Shown piece by piece: positions 46,674 through 55,751 of a DNA stretch of 64,000 bases. Made by a program: the position numbers and the translations under genes. The notes beneath the pieces were generated by a model that was not told the DNA's origin, did no database searches, and saw only the letters and a program-made list of their open reading frames with translations. Location: contig NZ_JAEQNE010000002.1 in NCBI RefSeq assembly GCF_016722785.1, positions 372,001-436,000 on the forward strand. The letters are read 5' to 3'. The stretch is from Ramlibacter monticola (GTDB lineage: Bacteria > Pseudomonadota > Gammaproteobacteria > Burkholderiales > Burkholderiaceae_C). How positions within the stretch are numbered: the first letter of the stretch is position 1; every line of letters begins with the position of its first letter.

Positions 46674-47456
46674 TCAATGCTCCGCGGCCGCCATGGACTC
46701 GGCGCGGATCTCCTCCGTGAGGCGGGCCTTGAGTTCCATGAATTCGGGCGTGGTCTTGACGGTGTAGTGCCGGGGGTGCGGCAGGTCGACGGCGATCTCG
46801 CTCTTGATCCGCCCGGGCCGCGCGCTGAACACCGCCACGCGGTTGGCCATGAAGATGGCCTCGTCGATGTCGTGCGTCACGAACAGGACGGTCTTCTGTT
46901 CGGCCTCCCAGATCCCCAGCAGCAGCTCCTGCATCTGGACGCGCGTCTGGTTGTCGAGGGCACCGAAAGGTTCGTCCATCAGCAGGATCTTGGGGTCGTT
47001 GGCCAGCGCCCGCGCGATCGCGGTGCGCTGCTGCATGCCGCCGGACAGCTGCTTGGGATAGTGCTGCTCGAACCCGCGCAGGCCGACTTTCGCGATGAAG
47101 TAGTCGACCCGCTCCCTCTGCAGGGACTCGGGCACGCCCCGTTCGCGCAGGCCGAAGCGGATGTTCTGCTCGATGTTCAGCCACGGGAACAGCGTGTAGC
47201 TCTGGAACACCATGCCGCGGTCGGCTCCGGGCCCTTCGATGGCCTGGCCGTCCAGCAGCACCTGCCCGCCGGTGGGAGCGTCCAGGCCCGCCACGATCCG
47301 CAGCAGCGTGGACTTCCCGCAGCCCGAGGGCCCGAGGATGGTGACGAAGTCGTTCCTGCGGACTTCGAAATCCACCGGCAGCAGCGCCTGGGTGGACTTC
47401 CCGCCGGGGCTCTCGAAGGTCCGCGAGACCCCCTGGATGGACAGTTGCTTGCTCAT
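46674..47456 (-). CDS. ABC importer ATP-binding protein (SsuB/TauB/NrtD family)
   Basis: ATPase of a nitrate/sulfonate/NMT1-type importer, 260 residues. Walker A GPSGCGKST is at residues 42-50, the Q-loop in MVFQSYTLFPWLNI, signature LSGGMQQR at 137-144 and Walker B ILLMDEP at 157-163. It overlaps the permease stop (ATGA, 47453-47456) and ends 7 bp before hutC. Location in the hut run suggests uptake of histidine, urocanate or a related compound. Confidence 0.92.
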   Translation of the reverse strand: MSKQLSIQGVSRTFESPGGKSTQALLPVDFEVRRNDFVTILGPSGCGKSTLLRIVAGLDAPTGGQVLLDGQAIEGPGADRGMVFQSYTLFPWLNIEQNIRFGLRERGVPESLQRERVDYFIAKVGLRGFEQHYPKQLSGGMQQRTAIARALANDPKILLMDEPFGALDNQTRVQMQELLLGIWEAEQKTVLFVTHDIDEAIFMANRVAVFSARPGRIKSEIAVDLPHPRHYTVKTTPEFMELKARLTEEIRAESMAAAEH

Positions 47457-48310
47457 AGGGAAGCCCACGCGAACAACTTCCTGTTGATCGCCTTGAAGAT
47501 GAAATCGGAGACCAGCCCGATCAGGCCGATGACGATGATGCCGAAGATGATCTGGCCCGTGTTCAGCAGCGCCTGACTGTCGGTGATCATGTGGCCGATC
47601 CCGGAGGACGACCCGATCAGTTCGGCCACGATCACGTAGGTCCAGGCCCAACCCAGCACCAGGCGAAGCGTCTCGGCGATGCCCGGCGCGGCGCCCGGGA
47701 TCAGCACCCGGCGCACGATCCCGCGGCTGTCGGCGCCGAGCGTGTACGCAGCCTCGACCAGGTCCTTGCGGGCCCCGCCCACCGTCACGGCCACCATCAG
47801 GATGATCTGGAACACCGAACCGATGAAGATCACCAGCAGCTTCTGCATCTCGCCGATGCCGGCCCACAGGATCAGCAAGGGGATGAAGGCCGACGCCGGC
47901 AGGTAGCGGCAGAACGAGACGAAGGGCTCCAGGAAGGCCTCGACCGGCTTGTAGGCGCCCATGGCGATGCCCAATGGCAGGGCGATGGCGGCCGCCAGCA
48001 GGAAGCCACCGACCACGCGCCAGACCGTCATCCCGATGTCGCGCAGGAAGCCGTACTCGGTGAACAGCTTCCAAGCTTCCTGCACCATCGTGATGGGGCT
48101 GGCCAGGAAGGTCGGCGAAACGTAGCCTCCGAGCGTAAAAGCCGCCCAGACCGCCACGAACAGCACGAAGAAGCCGAACCCCAGCGCCCACCGGGCGGCG
48201 GGGCCCACGGGCTCCAGCGGCACCATGCCGCGGGACCGGCGCACCGGCGCCGCGGTGACGGCCGCGGACAGCGCGGTGGGAAGGACGCGGGTTTCACTTG
48301 CCATGGCCAT
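47453..48310 (-). CDS. ABC importer permease (SsuC/TauC type)
   Basis: A permease of 285 residues with six TM helices and the BPD_transp_1 loop (EAAYTLGADSRGIVRRVLIPGA). The helix FGFFVLFVAVWAAFTLGGY is first. ATG 48310 is chosen; ATG 48304 two codons later is equally possible, as the ribosome site is weak. It partners the ATPase and the NMT1-like binding protein. Confidence 0.9.
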   Translation of the reverse strand: MAMASETRVLPTALSAAVTAAPVRRSRGMVPLEPVGPAARWALGFGFFVLFVAVWAAFTLGGYVSPTFLASPITMVQEAWKLFTEYGFLRDIGMTVWRVVGGFLLAAAIALPLGIAMGAYKPVEAFLEPFVSFCRYLPASAFIPLLILWAGIGEMQKLLVIFIGSVFQIILMVAVTVGGARKDLVEAAYTLGADSRGIVRRVLIPGAAPGIAETLRLVLGWAWTYVIVAELIGSSSGIGHMITDSQALLNTGQIIFGIIVIGLIGLVSDFIFKAINRKLFAWASL

Positions 48311-48324
48311 GCTCGCGGACGGGG

Positions 48325-49290
48325 TCACTTGATGTAGCTGGCGTCGTACATGGCCGACCAGTTGTCGGGCATCTTGCGGATCACGCCCGCCTCCAGCAGG
48401 ATGGCCGCGGACTGCTTCATGAAGGCCTCCAGTTCCCCGGCGAAGAACGCCTGGTTGGCGGACTTGTCCTGCCAGCGCAGGTAGCTCGAGGACCGGGCGA
48501 ACGCCTCGCCCGTCTGCTTGACCGCCTCGCCCATGATCGCGTTGGACTTTGTCGTGTCCGCCTTGATCATCTCCAGCGCCTGGAAGTAGGAGTCGACCAG
48601 GGCCTTGGCGGCGGCCGGGTTGGCCTTGAGCCAGTCGGGGGCGCATCCCAGCGTGTCCTGGATGTGGGGAAGCTCCAGCGTCGTCGCCAGGATCCGGCCC
48701 GCGGCGGGATTGCTGCGCACCGTGGACAGGTAGGGCTCGTAAGTCACCGCGGCGTCGTTCTGGCCGGTCACGAAGGACTGCGCCGCCGGCTGCGGGGCCA
48801 GCGTGACGGTCTTGACGTCCTTGATGCTCATGCCGTTCTTGCTCAGCATCCAGGCCAGCGTGAAATACGACGCCGTGCCGGGCGCATCCACGGCCACGGT
48901 CTTGCCCTTGAGGTCGGCGAAGTTCCTGACCTCGTTGCGCACGGCGATGCCGTCGGCGCCATACGACTTGTCGAGTTGCACGATCTGCACGATCGGCACC
49001 CCGTTGGTGTTCCAGGCCACGTGCGTCTCCACCGTGGTCGCCGCGCACTGGATCGACTTGGAGGCCAGGGCAAGGTGCCGGTCCTTCTGCGGAATCATCT
49101 TGATCTCCACGTCCAGCCCGTTCTTCTTGAAGATGCCGGCCTTGTCGGCCAGCGTCAGCGGCGCGAAGCCGGTCCAGCCGGACATGCCGATCACGACCTT
49201 GGTCTCGGCGCTGGCGGCCTGGGCCAACGCGGCCAGGCAGGCGCCCACGGCCAGCAGCGCTGCCCGCTGGGAAAAAAGTGTCTTGGCCAT
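48325..49290 (-). CDS. NMT1/SsuA-like periplasmic substrate-binding protein
   Basis: A 321-residue binding protein with a signal peptide (ALLAVGACLAALAQAASAE). The start of the mature part, KVVIGMSGWTGFAPLTLADK, is followed by GIFKKNGLDVEIKMIPQKD. NMT1-like proteins bind thiamine precursors, sulfonates, taurine or heterocycles. As first gene of the run that continues into hutC-hutHUDIFG, it is a candidate urocanate/histidine/imidazole receptor. A HutC-like box lies 107 bp upstream. Confidence 0.9.
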   Translation of the reverse strand: MAKTLFSQRAALLAVGACLAALAQAASAETKVVIGMSGWTGFAPLTLADKAGIFKKNGLDVEIKMIPQKDRHLALASKSIQCAATTVETHVAWNTNGVPIVQIVQLDKSYGADGIAVRNEVRNFADLKGKTVAVDAPGTASYFTLAWMLSKNGMSIKDVKTVTLAPQPAAQSFVTGQNDAAVTYEPYLSTVRSNPAAGRILATTLELPHIQDTLGCAPDWLKANPAAAKALVDSYFQALEMIKADTTKSNAIMGEAVKQTGEAFARSSSYLRWQDKSANQAFFAGELEAFMKQSAAILLEAGVIRKMPDNWSAMYDASYIK

Positions 49291-49396
49291 GCGGCTCTCC
49301 TCGGGGGTACGAACGAAAGAAGCGGACGGGACGCACCGGCGAACTGGCCGGCGTCCCTCGTGAAACCAGGCGGAGTCTGAGCTGCTTGACCTATCC

Positions 49397-49406
49397 TGAC
49401 TATACA
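49397..49406. promoter_or_regulatory. HutC-like box upstream of the importer
   Basis: TGACTATACA differs by one base from the box before hutH (TGTCTATACA) and, like it, is followed by GG. Confidence 0.55.
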
Positions 49407-49488
49407 GGTTTACCCACCCCTGATTTTGTCATTTGCCCACGGAGGCGTCGCCGGTGACCGGACCCGGATCGCCGTCTTCACCCTTGTT

Positions 49489-49498
49489 TGTCTATACA
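49489..49498. promoter_or_regulatory. HutC-like box upstream of an outer-membrane protein gene
   Basis: TGTCTATACA is identical to the box before hutH, again followed by GGA. It lies 145 bp before the next plus-strand ATG and 199 bp from the importer start. Confidence 0.6.
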
Positions 49499-49642
49499 GG
49501 ATGGATGGGCAAGGTGCGTCGAAAAAGCGACATCGCACCCGCCAGAGCGTTGAAGCCTGGGCCGGGCGCGACCGAATTCACAGGCCGGCGGATCTCTCGC
49601 CAGCACAATTGGTTACCACCTGCTGAGCAAGGAAGCGACTGC

Positions 49643-50482
49643 ATGCGCCCCACCTGCCCCACCTCGCTGCGAGCGACCAGAACCGCCGTCAGTGCCCTTG
49701 CCTTCCTGGCGGCCATGACGCTCGCCGTCCCGAACGCGTGTGCCGACGACGACGACGCGCTGTCGACCGACCGGCCCGACTTCGTGGAGTCCAGCAACGT
49801 GGTGGGCAAAGGTGTCTTCCAGGTGGAGACGAGCCTCGCCTACGAGCGCGACCGCCGCAACGGTGTCGAGACCCGCACCCGCAGCACGCCGACGCTGCTG
49901 CGCTATGGCGTCTCCGAGAATTGGGAGCTGCGCATCGAATCCGACGGCCTGCTGCGCCAGACCGTCTCCGCCGCGGGCGCTTCGAGCACGGACAGCGGCA
50001 CGGCCGACGCGTCGCTGAGCGCCAAGTGGCACATCCGCGACGAGGACGAAGCCAGCGGCCAGGCGGCCCTGGCCGTGATCGCGGGCGTCGATTTCGACTC
50101 GGGATCCAGGGCCTTCCGAGGAGCCGGCAAGGTGCCGTCGGTGCGGCTCGTCGCGGAATGGGACCTGCCCCAGGACGCCAGCCTGGGAGTCATGCCCGGG
50201 CTCTTCTACGGCAAGGACGACGCCAGTGGCCAACGCTACTGGGGCGGCATCCTGGCGGCGACCTACAGCCGCCCGCTCTGGGCATCGACGCGCGGATTCG
50301 TCGAGATCGCCGGCCAGGAACTGCGCAGCGCACGCCACGGCGGCAACACGGTCACCTTCGACACCGGCGTGACCTACGCGATCGATCGCGACACGCAGCT
50401 CGATTTCTCGATCAACGTCGGCCTGAACGACCGCACGCCGGACCTGGCGCTGGCCATCGGCTTCTCGCGTCGCTTTCGTTGA
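49643..50482 (+). CDS. Outer-membrane beta-barrel protein (MetA-pathway/transporter-like family)
   Basis: A 279-residue exported protein. The signal peptide ends near AVPNACADDDDA. The mature part is rich in alternating beta strands (FQVETSLAYERDRRNGVETR; NWELRIESDGLLRQT; YAIDRDTQLDFSINVGL) and ends FSRRFR with a terminal aromatic-Arg. Alternation and the Phenol_MetA_deg-like pattern STDRPDFVESSNVVGKGVFQVE point to an outer-membrane barrel. ATG 49643 has AAGGA nine bases upstream. A perfect HutC-like box lies in its upstream region. Confidence 0.8.
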   Translation: MRPTCPTSLRATRTAVSALAFLAAMTLAVPNACADDDDALSTDRPDFVESSNVVGKGVFQVETSLAYERDRRNGVETRTRSTPTLLRYGVSENWELRIESDGLLRQTVSAAGASSTDSGTADASLSAKWHIRDEDEASGQAALAVIAGVDFDSGSRAFRGAGKVPSVRLVAEWDLPQDASLGVMPGLFYGKDDASGQRYWGGILAATYSRPLWASTRGFVEIAGQELRSARHGGNTVTFDTGVTYAIDRDTQLDFSINVGLNDRTPDLALAIGFSRRFR

Positions 50483-50512
50483 ACCCCGCGGTCCGGGTGC
50501 GACCCTCGCGCC

Positions 50513-51178
50513 CTACCCTGCCTTCGCGTTCCGGGCCGCACTCAGTTCATCGCCGACCAGCTTGCGCAGCTGCTCGTAGCCGAAGGACGGCAGCGCGCGC
50601 CCGTTGACGAAGAACTCGGGCGTCATCTTCACGTTCAGCGCCCTTCCGTCCGCCACGTCCTGGGCGATCGCGGCCGCGACGTCGGGCGCCTGCATGTCCG
50701 CCTTGAGGCGCTCGACATCGAGCCCGGCGCGCGCCAGGTGCGGCCAGATCAGCTCGGGGCGGGCCTGGTGGTGCTGCACCCAATCCTGCTGCGACGCGAG
50801 CAGCGCCTCGAGGGCCTGCCAGTACTTGGCCTGCTTGCGGGCGGCCTCCAGGACCTTGACGACTTCATCCGATCCGCGATGAAGCGGGGCGTAGCGGACC
50901 GTGAGGCGGAGGTCCTCCCGGTTCTCCGCGAGCATCTTCTTGACCAGCGGGTAGAAGGCAGCGCAGGTTTCGCACGCGGGATCGAAGAACTCCACGATCT
51001 GCACGGGAGCTTCGGCCCTGCCGAGCGACATGGAATGCATGCGCACCAGCGATTCGCGGTTCTTCGCGGCGGCGGCCGCCGCCTCCCTTTCCTTCTGGCC
51101 GTCGTAGAACTGCATGGCACCGACGAAGACAGCGGCAAGGAGGACGAGGGCGGAGATGAAGAGCGTCTTCTGTTTCAT
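50513..51178 (-). CDS. DsbA-like thioredoxin-fold protein (BdbD-like)
   Basis: A 221-residue periplasmic protein with an N-terminal TM anchor (LFISALVLLAAVFVGAMQFY). A DsbA-type thioredoxin fold follows, with the redox centre FFDPACETCAAFYP (CETC) and a cis-Pro loop KMTPEFFVNGRALPSFGYEQL. It probably introduces or transfers disulfides. The start overlaps the stop of the BdbC-like gene (ATGA, 51175-51178), matching a BdbC/BdbD-type pair. Confidence 0.88.
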   Translation of the reverse strand: MKQKTLFISALVLLAAVFVGAMQFYDGQKEREAAAAAAKNRESLVRMHSMSLGRAEAPVQIVEFFDPACETCAAFYPLVKKMLAENREDLRLTVRYAPLHRGSDEVVKVLEAARKQAKYWQALEALLASQQDWVQHHQARPELIWPHLARAGLDVERLKADMQAPDVAAAIAQDVADGRALNVKMTPEFFVNGRALPSFGYEQLRKLVGDELSAARNAKAG

Positions 51179-51645
51179 GATTTCAACTTGGACCGGGCTC
51201 CGAGCAGGGCCAGCCCGATGGCGGTGAAGGACAGCAGGGACAACAGCGGAATGGTCACGAAGCCGAACCACTCGACTTCGACCTGGGAGCACGGGATGCC
51301 CTGCACGCAGGGAGACAGGCTGCGCGGGATCACGCCCTCGGTGAGGAGCACGTGGAAGAGCGCGACCAGCCATCCCGCCGCGACCAGCGGAATGGAATAG
51401 CGAACGACCTTCGGGTCCAGGGGGAAGAGACCGACTGCGAGCACCACGACGAGCGGGAACATGAAGACCCGCTGGTACCAGCACAGCACGCAAGGCGCGA
51501 TGCCCACGACCTCGCTCAGGAACAGGGCCCCGAGGACGGAGGTCGCCGCGACGAGCCAGGCTGCGAAGACGAGACCCCAGGCCCCGCGCTCGCGCGGGTC
51601 CATGGCGTCCGGCGCGGACGGGACCAGGGACTCTGAAACCGACAT
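51175..51645 (-). CDS. DsbB/BdbC-like quinone-linked disulfide oxidoreductase
   Basis: A 156-residue membrane protein with about four TM helices. The quinone-proximal pair is APCVLCWYQRVFMFP (CVLC), and the periplasmic pair is CVQGIPC. It should reoxidise the coupled DsbA-like partner and pass electrons to quinones. ATG 51645 is chosen; Met15 (51603) is an alternative. It lies 44 bp downstream of the GDCC gene. Confidence 0.88.
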   Translation of the reverse strand: MSVSESLVPSAPDAMDPRERGAWGLVFAAWLVAATSVLGALFLSEVVGIAPCVLCWYQRVFMFPLVVVLAVGLFPLDPKVVRYSIPLVAAGWLVALFHVLLTEGVIPRSLSPCVQGIPCSQVEVEWFGFVTIPLLSLLSFTAIGLALLGARSKLKS

Positions 51646-51689
51646 CGCGCCATTAGAAAGGTGTCGGCCCCGTGGGCGGCTGACAGGGG

Positions 51690-51923
51690 TCAAGCTCCGG
51701 GCCCGGAGCAACACTTGTTTGCGCTTCCGCCCGCCTGGACCGGCGGGCACCGCACACTGCCGTACGAGCAGAACACGCAGCAATCCCCCGCCTTCGGCCG
51801 CAGGACGGTGTGGCACTGCTCGCACTCGTAGAAATACTGGCAGGCGTCGAGGCGCATCGTTTCGGTCTTCGCATGCCCGCAGTTCGGGCACGTGAGCCGC
51901 GATTGCAGGACCACCTCGCCCAT
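51690..51923 (-). CDS. Small Cys-rich GDCCVxCSYG protein
   Basis: A 77-residue protein with eleven cysteines: CPNCGHAKTE and CEQCHTVLRP form a zinc-ribbon-like pair, followed by GDCCVFCSYGSVRCPPVQ and a final CC. The GDCC family is often found in mercury/redox resistance loci; its function is unknown. No signal peptide. It starts 5 bp after the lldR stop and precedes the BdbC/DsbA pair, so a cotranscribed metal/thiol module is likely. Confidence 0.8.
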   Translation of the reverse strand: MGEVVLQSRLTCPNCGHAKTETMRLDACQYFYECEQCHTVLRPKAGDCCVFCSYGSVRCPPVQAGGSANKCCSGPGA

Positions 51924-51928
51924 CGGGC

Positions 51929-52708
51929 TCAGGCGCGCGCCGGCTGGGTGGCTTGGGCGCTGCGCCGCAGCGCAACCGCGCGCCGCTCTTCGGCCAGCGC
52001 GGTCTCCTCCATGCACTCGCGCACGAAATCGATGTGGGCGCGGGTGGCGCGGGCGGCGTCCTCCGGACGGCGCTCGCGGATGGCCAGCCAGATCGCACGG
52101 TGCTGCCCCTTGAGCTGGTCCCAGCGATGCGGCCGCGGGTGCAGCGCCCGCAGGTTGTCGGAGATGTGGCCGTGCGCGACCTTCATGAGGCTCGCGCACA
52201 GATGGCTGACGAGAACGTTGTGGGAGGCCTCGGCGATCGCCTGGTGGAAGCGCAGGTCGGCGTCGATGCAGTCGTCGAGTGGCGCACCGTCGTACTGCGC
52301 CTGCAGCGCCGCGTGCGCCTCGTCCAGCAGCTTGATGTCGACGTCGGTGCAGCGGTCCGCCGCCCAATAAGCCGCCTGGGATTCCAGCAGCGCGCGGAAT
52401 TCGAGCATGTCGCGATGAACGTCGGGATGGCCGGCCAGCATCTGCACCCAGGGATCGGCGAAGTGGGCGTTGAGGCGGTCGGTAACCTGCGTGCCGCCCC
52501 GCTCCTGCGTGTGCAGCAGCCCCTTGGCCGCCAGCTTCTGGATCGCCTCGCGCAGCGACGGCCGAGAGACGCCGAGTTCAGAGGCCAGCTCGCGCTCGGC
52601 CGGCAGCCGGTCGCCCGGCCGCAGGGTGCCTTCGAGGATGCGCTGCTCGATCTTCGACGCGATCGCGTCGGCGAGCCGCGGGGTTCGCTGGGCGGATGTC
52701 GTGCTCAC
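51929..52708 (-). CDS. lldR: GntR/FadR-type regulator of lactate genes (LldR-like)
   Basis: A 259-residue regulator with an N-terminal winged helix (LPAERELASELGVSRPSLREAI) and an FCD effector domain (FRALLESQAAYWAADR; ADLRFHQAIAEASHN; GQHRAIWLAIRERRPEDAA). GTG 52708 is preferred because AAGGAGG lies eight bases upstream. It diverges from dld-lldPEGF and should bind the four TGGTCTGACCA-type sites in between, with lactate as likely ligand. Confidence 0.9.
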   Translation of the reverse strand: MSTTSAQRTPRLADAIASKIEQRILEGTLRPGDRLPAERELASELGVSRPSLREAIQKLAAKGLLHTQERGGTQVTDRLNAHFADPWVQMLAGHPDVHRDMLEFRALLESQAAYWAADRCTDVDIKLLDEAHAALQAQYDGAPLDDCIDADLRFHQAIAEASHNVLVSHLCASLMKVAHGHISDNLRALHPRPHRWDQLKGQHRAIWLAIRERRPEDAARATRAHIDFVRECMEETALAEERRAVALRRSAQATQPARA

Positions 52709-52722
52709 GGGGTTGGCCTCCT

Positions 52723-52733
52723 TGGTCTGACCA
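52723..52733. promoter_or_regulatory. LldR-type operator 1
   Basis: TGGTCTGACCA, fitting the FadR-family TGGTNNNACCA palindrome, 14 bp upstream of the lldR start. Confidence 0.75.
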
Positions 52734-52764
52734 GTATAGCGCGAAGCGGCGTGCGCGCGGCCCA

Positions 52765-52775
52765 TGGTCTGACCA
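52765..52775. promoter_or_regulatory. LldR-type operator 2
   Basis: TGGTCTGACCA, identical to site 1; 42 bp from it, about four helical turns. Confidence 0.75.
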
Positions 52776-52786
52776 GCCCCACCGGT

Positions 52787-52800
52787 TTGCGATAGATCAA
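52787..52800. promoter_or_regulatory. FNR/ANR-like site
   Basis: TTGCG-ATAG-ATCAA matches the FNR consensus TTGAT-N4-ATCAA at eight of ten conserved bases. It lies between operators 2 and 3 and could link lactate oxidation to oxygen supply. Confidence 0.4.
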
Positions 52801-52809
52801 GCGCAATAC

Positions 52810-52820
52810 TGGTCTTACCA
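52810..52820. promoter_or_regulatory. LldR-type operator 3
   Basis: TGGTCTTACCA inside the longer palindrome ACTGGTCTTACCAGT; one base differs in the centre from the others. Confidence 0.72.
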
Positions 52821-52869
52821 GTGATGCAAGTTTCGTTAAAGGTTAGCCACGAAGAATGCACACCCAGAT

Positions 52870-52880
52870 TGGTCTGACCA
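52870..52880. promoter_or_regulatory. LldR-type operator 4
   Basis: TGGTCTGACCA, 16 bp upstream of the dld ATG and overlapping its probable 5' leader. Confidence 0.72.
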
Positions 52881-52896
52881 ACAAACAGGAGACAAG

Positions 52897-55707
52897 ATGC
52901 GCGGCGCAGGAAGATCCCGGGACAGTGAGATCGCGTTGGCCCTGGGGGCCGAACTGCCCGCGCGGCAGGTCGTGACGGATCCCTTGCGGCGCCTCGCCTA
53001 CGGCACCGACGCGAGCTTCTATCGCCTCACGCCGGAGGTGGTCGCCGTCGTCGAGTCCGAGGCCGAGGTGCAGGCCGTCCTGCGGGCCGCGCGCGCCCAC
53101 GGCCGCCCGGTCACCTTCCGCGCCGCCGGCACCAGCCTGTCGGGCCAGGCCGTGACCGACGGCGTGCTCGCGCTGATCGGCGAAGGCTTCGCCACCTGCG
53201 AGATCCCGCCGGGCGCCGCCAGCGTGCATCTCGGCCCGGGCATGGTGGGCGGCGACGTCAATGCCCGCCTGGCGCCGCATGGCCGCAAGATCGGGCCCGA
53301 CCCGGCCTCGATCGCCACCTGCAAGATCGGCGGCATCGCCGCCAACAACGCCTCCGGCATGTGCTGCGGCACGGCGCAGAACAGCTACCAGACGGTCGAG
53401 GCGATGCGCGTGGTGCTCGCGGACGGCGCGGTCCTGGACACGGCCGACGGCGAGAGCGTCGCCGCGTTCCGCCGCAGCCACGCCGAACTGCTGCAGGCGC
53501 TGGCGCGCATGGCGGCCGAAACCCAGGCGGACGCGGCGCTCGCGCAGCGCATCCAGCACAAGTACCGCATCAAGAACACCACCGGCTACAGCCTCAACGC
53601 CCTGGTCGATTTCAACGACCCGATCGACATCCTCGCGCACCTGATGATCGGGTCGGAGGGCACCCTCGGCTTCATCTCGCGCATCACCTACCGCACCGTG
53701 GCCGACGACCCGTGCAAGGCGAGCGCGCTCGTGTTCTTCCCCACCCTCGAACACGCCTGCCAGGCGGTGCTCGGACTGCGCCGGTTGCAGGTCAGCGCGG
53801 TGGAACTGCTGGATCGCGCGTCGCTGCGCTCGGTGCAGGACAAGCCCGGCATGCCGGCCGCGATGCGCACGCTGGGCGAAGACGCGGCGGCGCTGCTGGT
53901 CGAGGTGCGTGCGCAGACCGCTCCGGCGCTGCAACTGCGGATCGAGTCGGCGCTGGGCGTGCTCGCGCCCTTCCCCACCGTCGAAGCCGCGTCCTTCTCG
54001 ACCGACCCCGCCGTCTGCGAAAGCTACTGGAAGGTGCGCAAGGGCACCTTCCCCTCCGTGGGCGCGATGCGCCGCACCGGCACCACGGTGATCATCGAGG
54101 ACGTCGCGTTCCCGGTGGAGTCGCTGGCGGCGGCGACGCTCGACCTGCAGGCCGCGATGCGCCGGCACGGCTACCCCGAAGGAATCATCTTCGGCCACGC
54201 GCTGGAAGGCAACCTGCACTTCGTCTTCACGCAGGACTTCTCCGATGCCGCCGAGATCGAGCGCTATGCCCGCTTCATGGAAGACGTGTGCACGCTGGTC
54301 GTCGACGAGTACGACGGCTCGCTGAAGGCGGAACACGGCACGGGCCGCAACATGGCGCCCTTCGTCGAGCGCGAGTGGGGCCCGAAGGCGATGCAGCTGA
54401 TGCGCCGCATCAAGGCGCTGTTCGACCCCGGGACGCTGCTGAACCCCGGCGTCATCCTCGACGACGACCCGCGCGCGCACCTGAAGAACCTCAAGCCCAT
54501 GCCGGCGGCCGAGGCGGTCGTGGACCGCTGCATCGAGTGCGGCTTCTGCGAGCCGCTGTGCCCCTCGCACAAGCTGACCCTCTCGCCGCGCCAGCGCATC
54601 ACCAGCTGGCGCGAGCGCTCGCGCCTGGCGGCGGCCGGCGAGTCCACCGCGGAGATCGACGCCTCCTTCGGCCCGCTGGGCCTGGACACCTGCGCCGCGT
54701 GCAGCCTGTGCTCCACCGCCTGCCCGGTCGGCATCGACACCGGCGATCTGGTGCGCCTGCTGCGGGACCGGCGCGCCGCGCCGGTGGAGCGCGCGCTGAA
54801 CCGCTGGTCCGCGGACCACTTCGGCGCCTTCGCCAGCCTGTCGCGCATGGGCCTGCGCGTCGGCCACGCCGCCGCCCGCCTGGCCGGTGACGAACTGCTC
54901 GCGCGCGTCTCGGGCGGCGCCTGGAAGAAGCAGATGCCGCAGGCCAGCCGCCGCGTCGTCGCGCCGCGCCCGCACGCCGGCGATCCGGTGGTCTACTACC
55001 CGACCTGCAGCGGCCGCATCTTCGGCGACGGCACGCCGGGGCAGCCCTCCCTGCACGAGGTCGTCACCGAGGTGCTGACGCGGGCCGGCTACGCGGTGCG
55101 GCTGCCGGAGGGCGTCGAGCGCCTGTGCTGCGGCCAGATGCTGGCGAGCAAGGGCCGCGCGGAGGAAGCCGAAGCGATGTCCGACACGCTCGCCGACGCC
55201 CTGCTGCGCGCCGCCGACGACGGCCAGGGCGGCTACTACCCGGTGGTGATGGATGCCAGCACCTGCGCTCTGCGCATGAAGAAGCACCTCGCCGGCCGGC
55301 TGGAGGTGCTGGACTTCCACGAATTCGCGCACGACGCGCTGCTGCCGCGGCTGCGCATCCGCCGCGGCACCGCCCCGGTGGCGCTGCACGTGAACTGCAG
55401 CGTGCGCCGCTCGGCCTCCGACGAGAAACTGCGCCAAGTGCTGCGCGCCTGCACCGAGAACGTGGTGGAGCCCGGCAGCGTCACCTGCTGCGGCTTCGGC
55501 GGCGACGTCGGCTTCACGGCCCCCGAACTCAACGCGCACGCGCTGCGGCACGTGCCCGCCCAACTGCCCGAAGCCTGCTGTTCGGGCGTGTCCACGAACC
55601 GGACGTGCGAGATCGGCCTGACCGACCGCACCGGCCGGACCTACCGCTCGATCGCCTACCTGCTGGAGGAATGCAGCCGTCCCGACGCCGTCGAAGCCGC
55701 CTGCTGA
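52897..55707 (+). CDS. dld: D-lactate dehydrogenase, FAD/Fe-S fusion (Dld-II type)
   Basis: A 936-residue membrane-associated enzyme oxidising D-lactate to pyruvate. N-terminal FAD_binding_4 domain ([50 protein letters not shown]) and FAD-oxidase C-terminal domain ([12 protein letters not shown]). Two 4Fe-4S motifs ([26 protein letters not shown]) and CCG domains follow (LCCGQM; CCGFGGD). This single-chain form matches Pseudomonas D-iLDH. AGGAGA precedes ATG 52897. First gene of the lactate operon. Confidence 0.94.
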   Translation: MRGAGRSRDSEIALALGAELPARQVVTDPLRRLAYGTDASFYRLTPEVVAVVESEAEVQAVLRAARAHGRPVTFRAAGTSLSGQAVTDGVLALIGEGFATCEIPPGAASVHLGPGMVGGDVNARLAPHGRKIGPDPASIATCKIGGIAANNASGMCCGTAQNSYQTVEAMRVVLADGAVLDTADGESVAAFRRSHAELLQALARMAAETQADAALAQRIQHKYRIKNTTGYSLNALVDFNDPIDILAHLMIGSEGTLGFISRITYRTVADDPCKASALVFFPTLEHACQAVLGLRRLQVSAVELLDRASLRSVQDKPGMPAAMRTLGEDAAALLVEVRAQTAPALQLRIESALGVLAPFPTVEAASFSTDPAVCESYWKVRKGTFPSVGAMRRTGTTVIIEDVAFPVESLAAATLDLQAAMRRHGYPEGIIFGHALEGNLHFVFTQDFSDAAEIERYARFMEDVCTLVVDEYDGSLKAEHGTGRNMAPFVEREWGPKAMQLMRRIKALFDPGTLLNPGVILDDDPRAHLKNLKPMPAAEAVVDRCIECGFCEPLCPSHKLTLSPRQRITSWRERSRLAAAGESTAEIDASFGPLGLDTCAACSLCSTACPVGIDTGDLVRLLRDRRAAPVERALNRWSADHFGAFASLSRMGLRVGHAAARLAGDELLARVSGGAWKKQMPQASRRVVAPRPHAGDPVVYYPTCSGRIFGDGTPGQPSLHEVVTEVLTRAGYAVRLPEGVERLCCGQMLASKGRAEEAEAMSDTLADALLRAADDGQGGYYPVVMDASTCALRMKKHLAGRLEVLDFHEFAHDALLPRLRIRRGTAPVALHVNCSVRRSASDEKLRQVLRACTENVVEPGSVTCCGFGGDVGFTAPELNAHALRHVPAQLPEACCSGVSTNRTCEIGLTDRTGRTYRSIAYLLEECSRPDAVEAAC

Positions 55708-55751
55708 CCTCCCGCCCCCTTTTCCAACCCCCACCCGAGGAGACCCTCGCC

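Larger units (their letters stand above)
49291..49642. promoter_or_regulatory. Divergent 352-bp control region with two HutC-like boxes
   Basis: This non-coding stretch lies between the importer (minus strand) and an outer-membrane protein gene (plus strand). It contains TGACTATACA at 49397-49406 and TGTCTATACA at 49489-49498. No convincing ORF or RNA gene was found in it. In the minus direction the first box includes the -10-like TATAGT. Confidence 0.6.

Noticed and set aside
52723..52880. Short repeats that might suggest a CRISPR or iteron array
   Set aside because: The units are 11-bp palindromes with unequal spacing and no spacer structure; they fit FadR-family operators next to an lldR gene.
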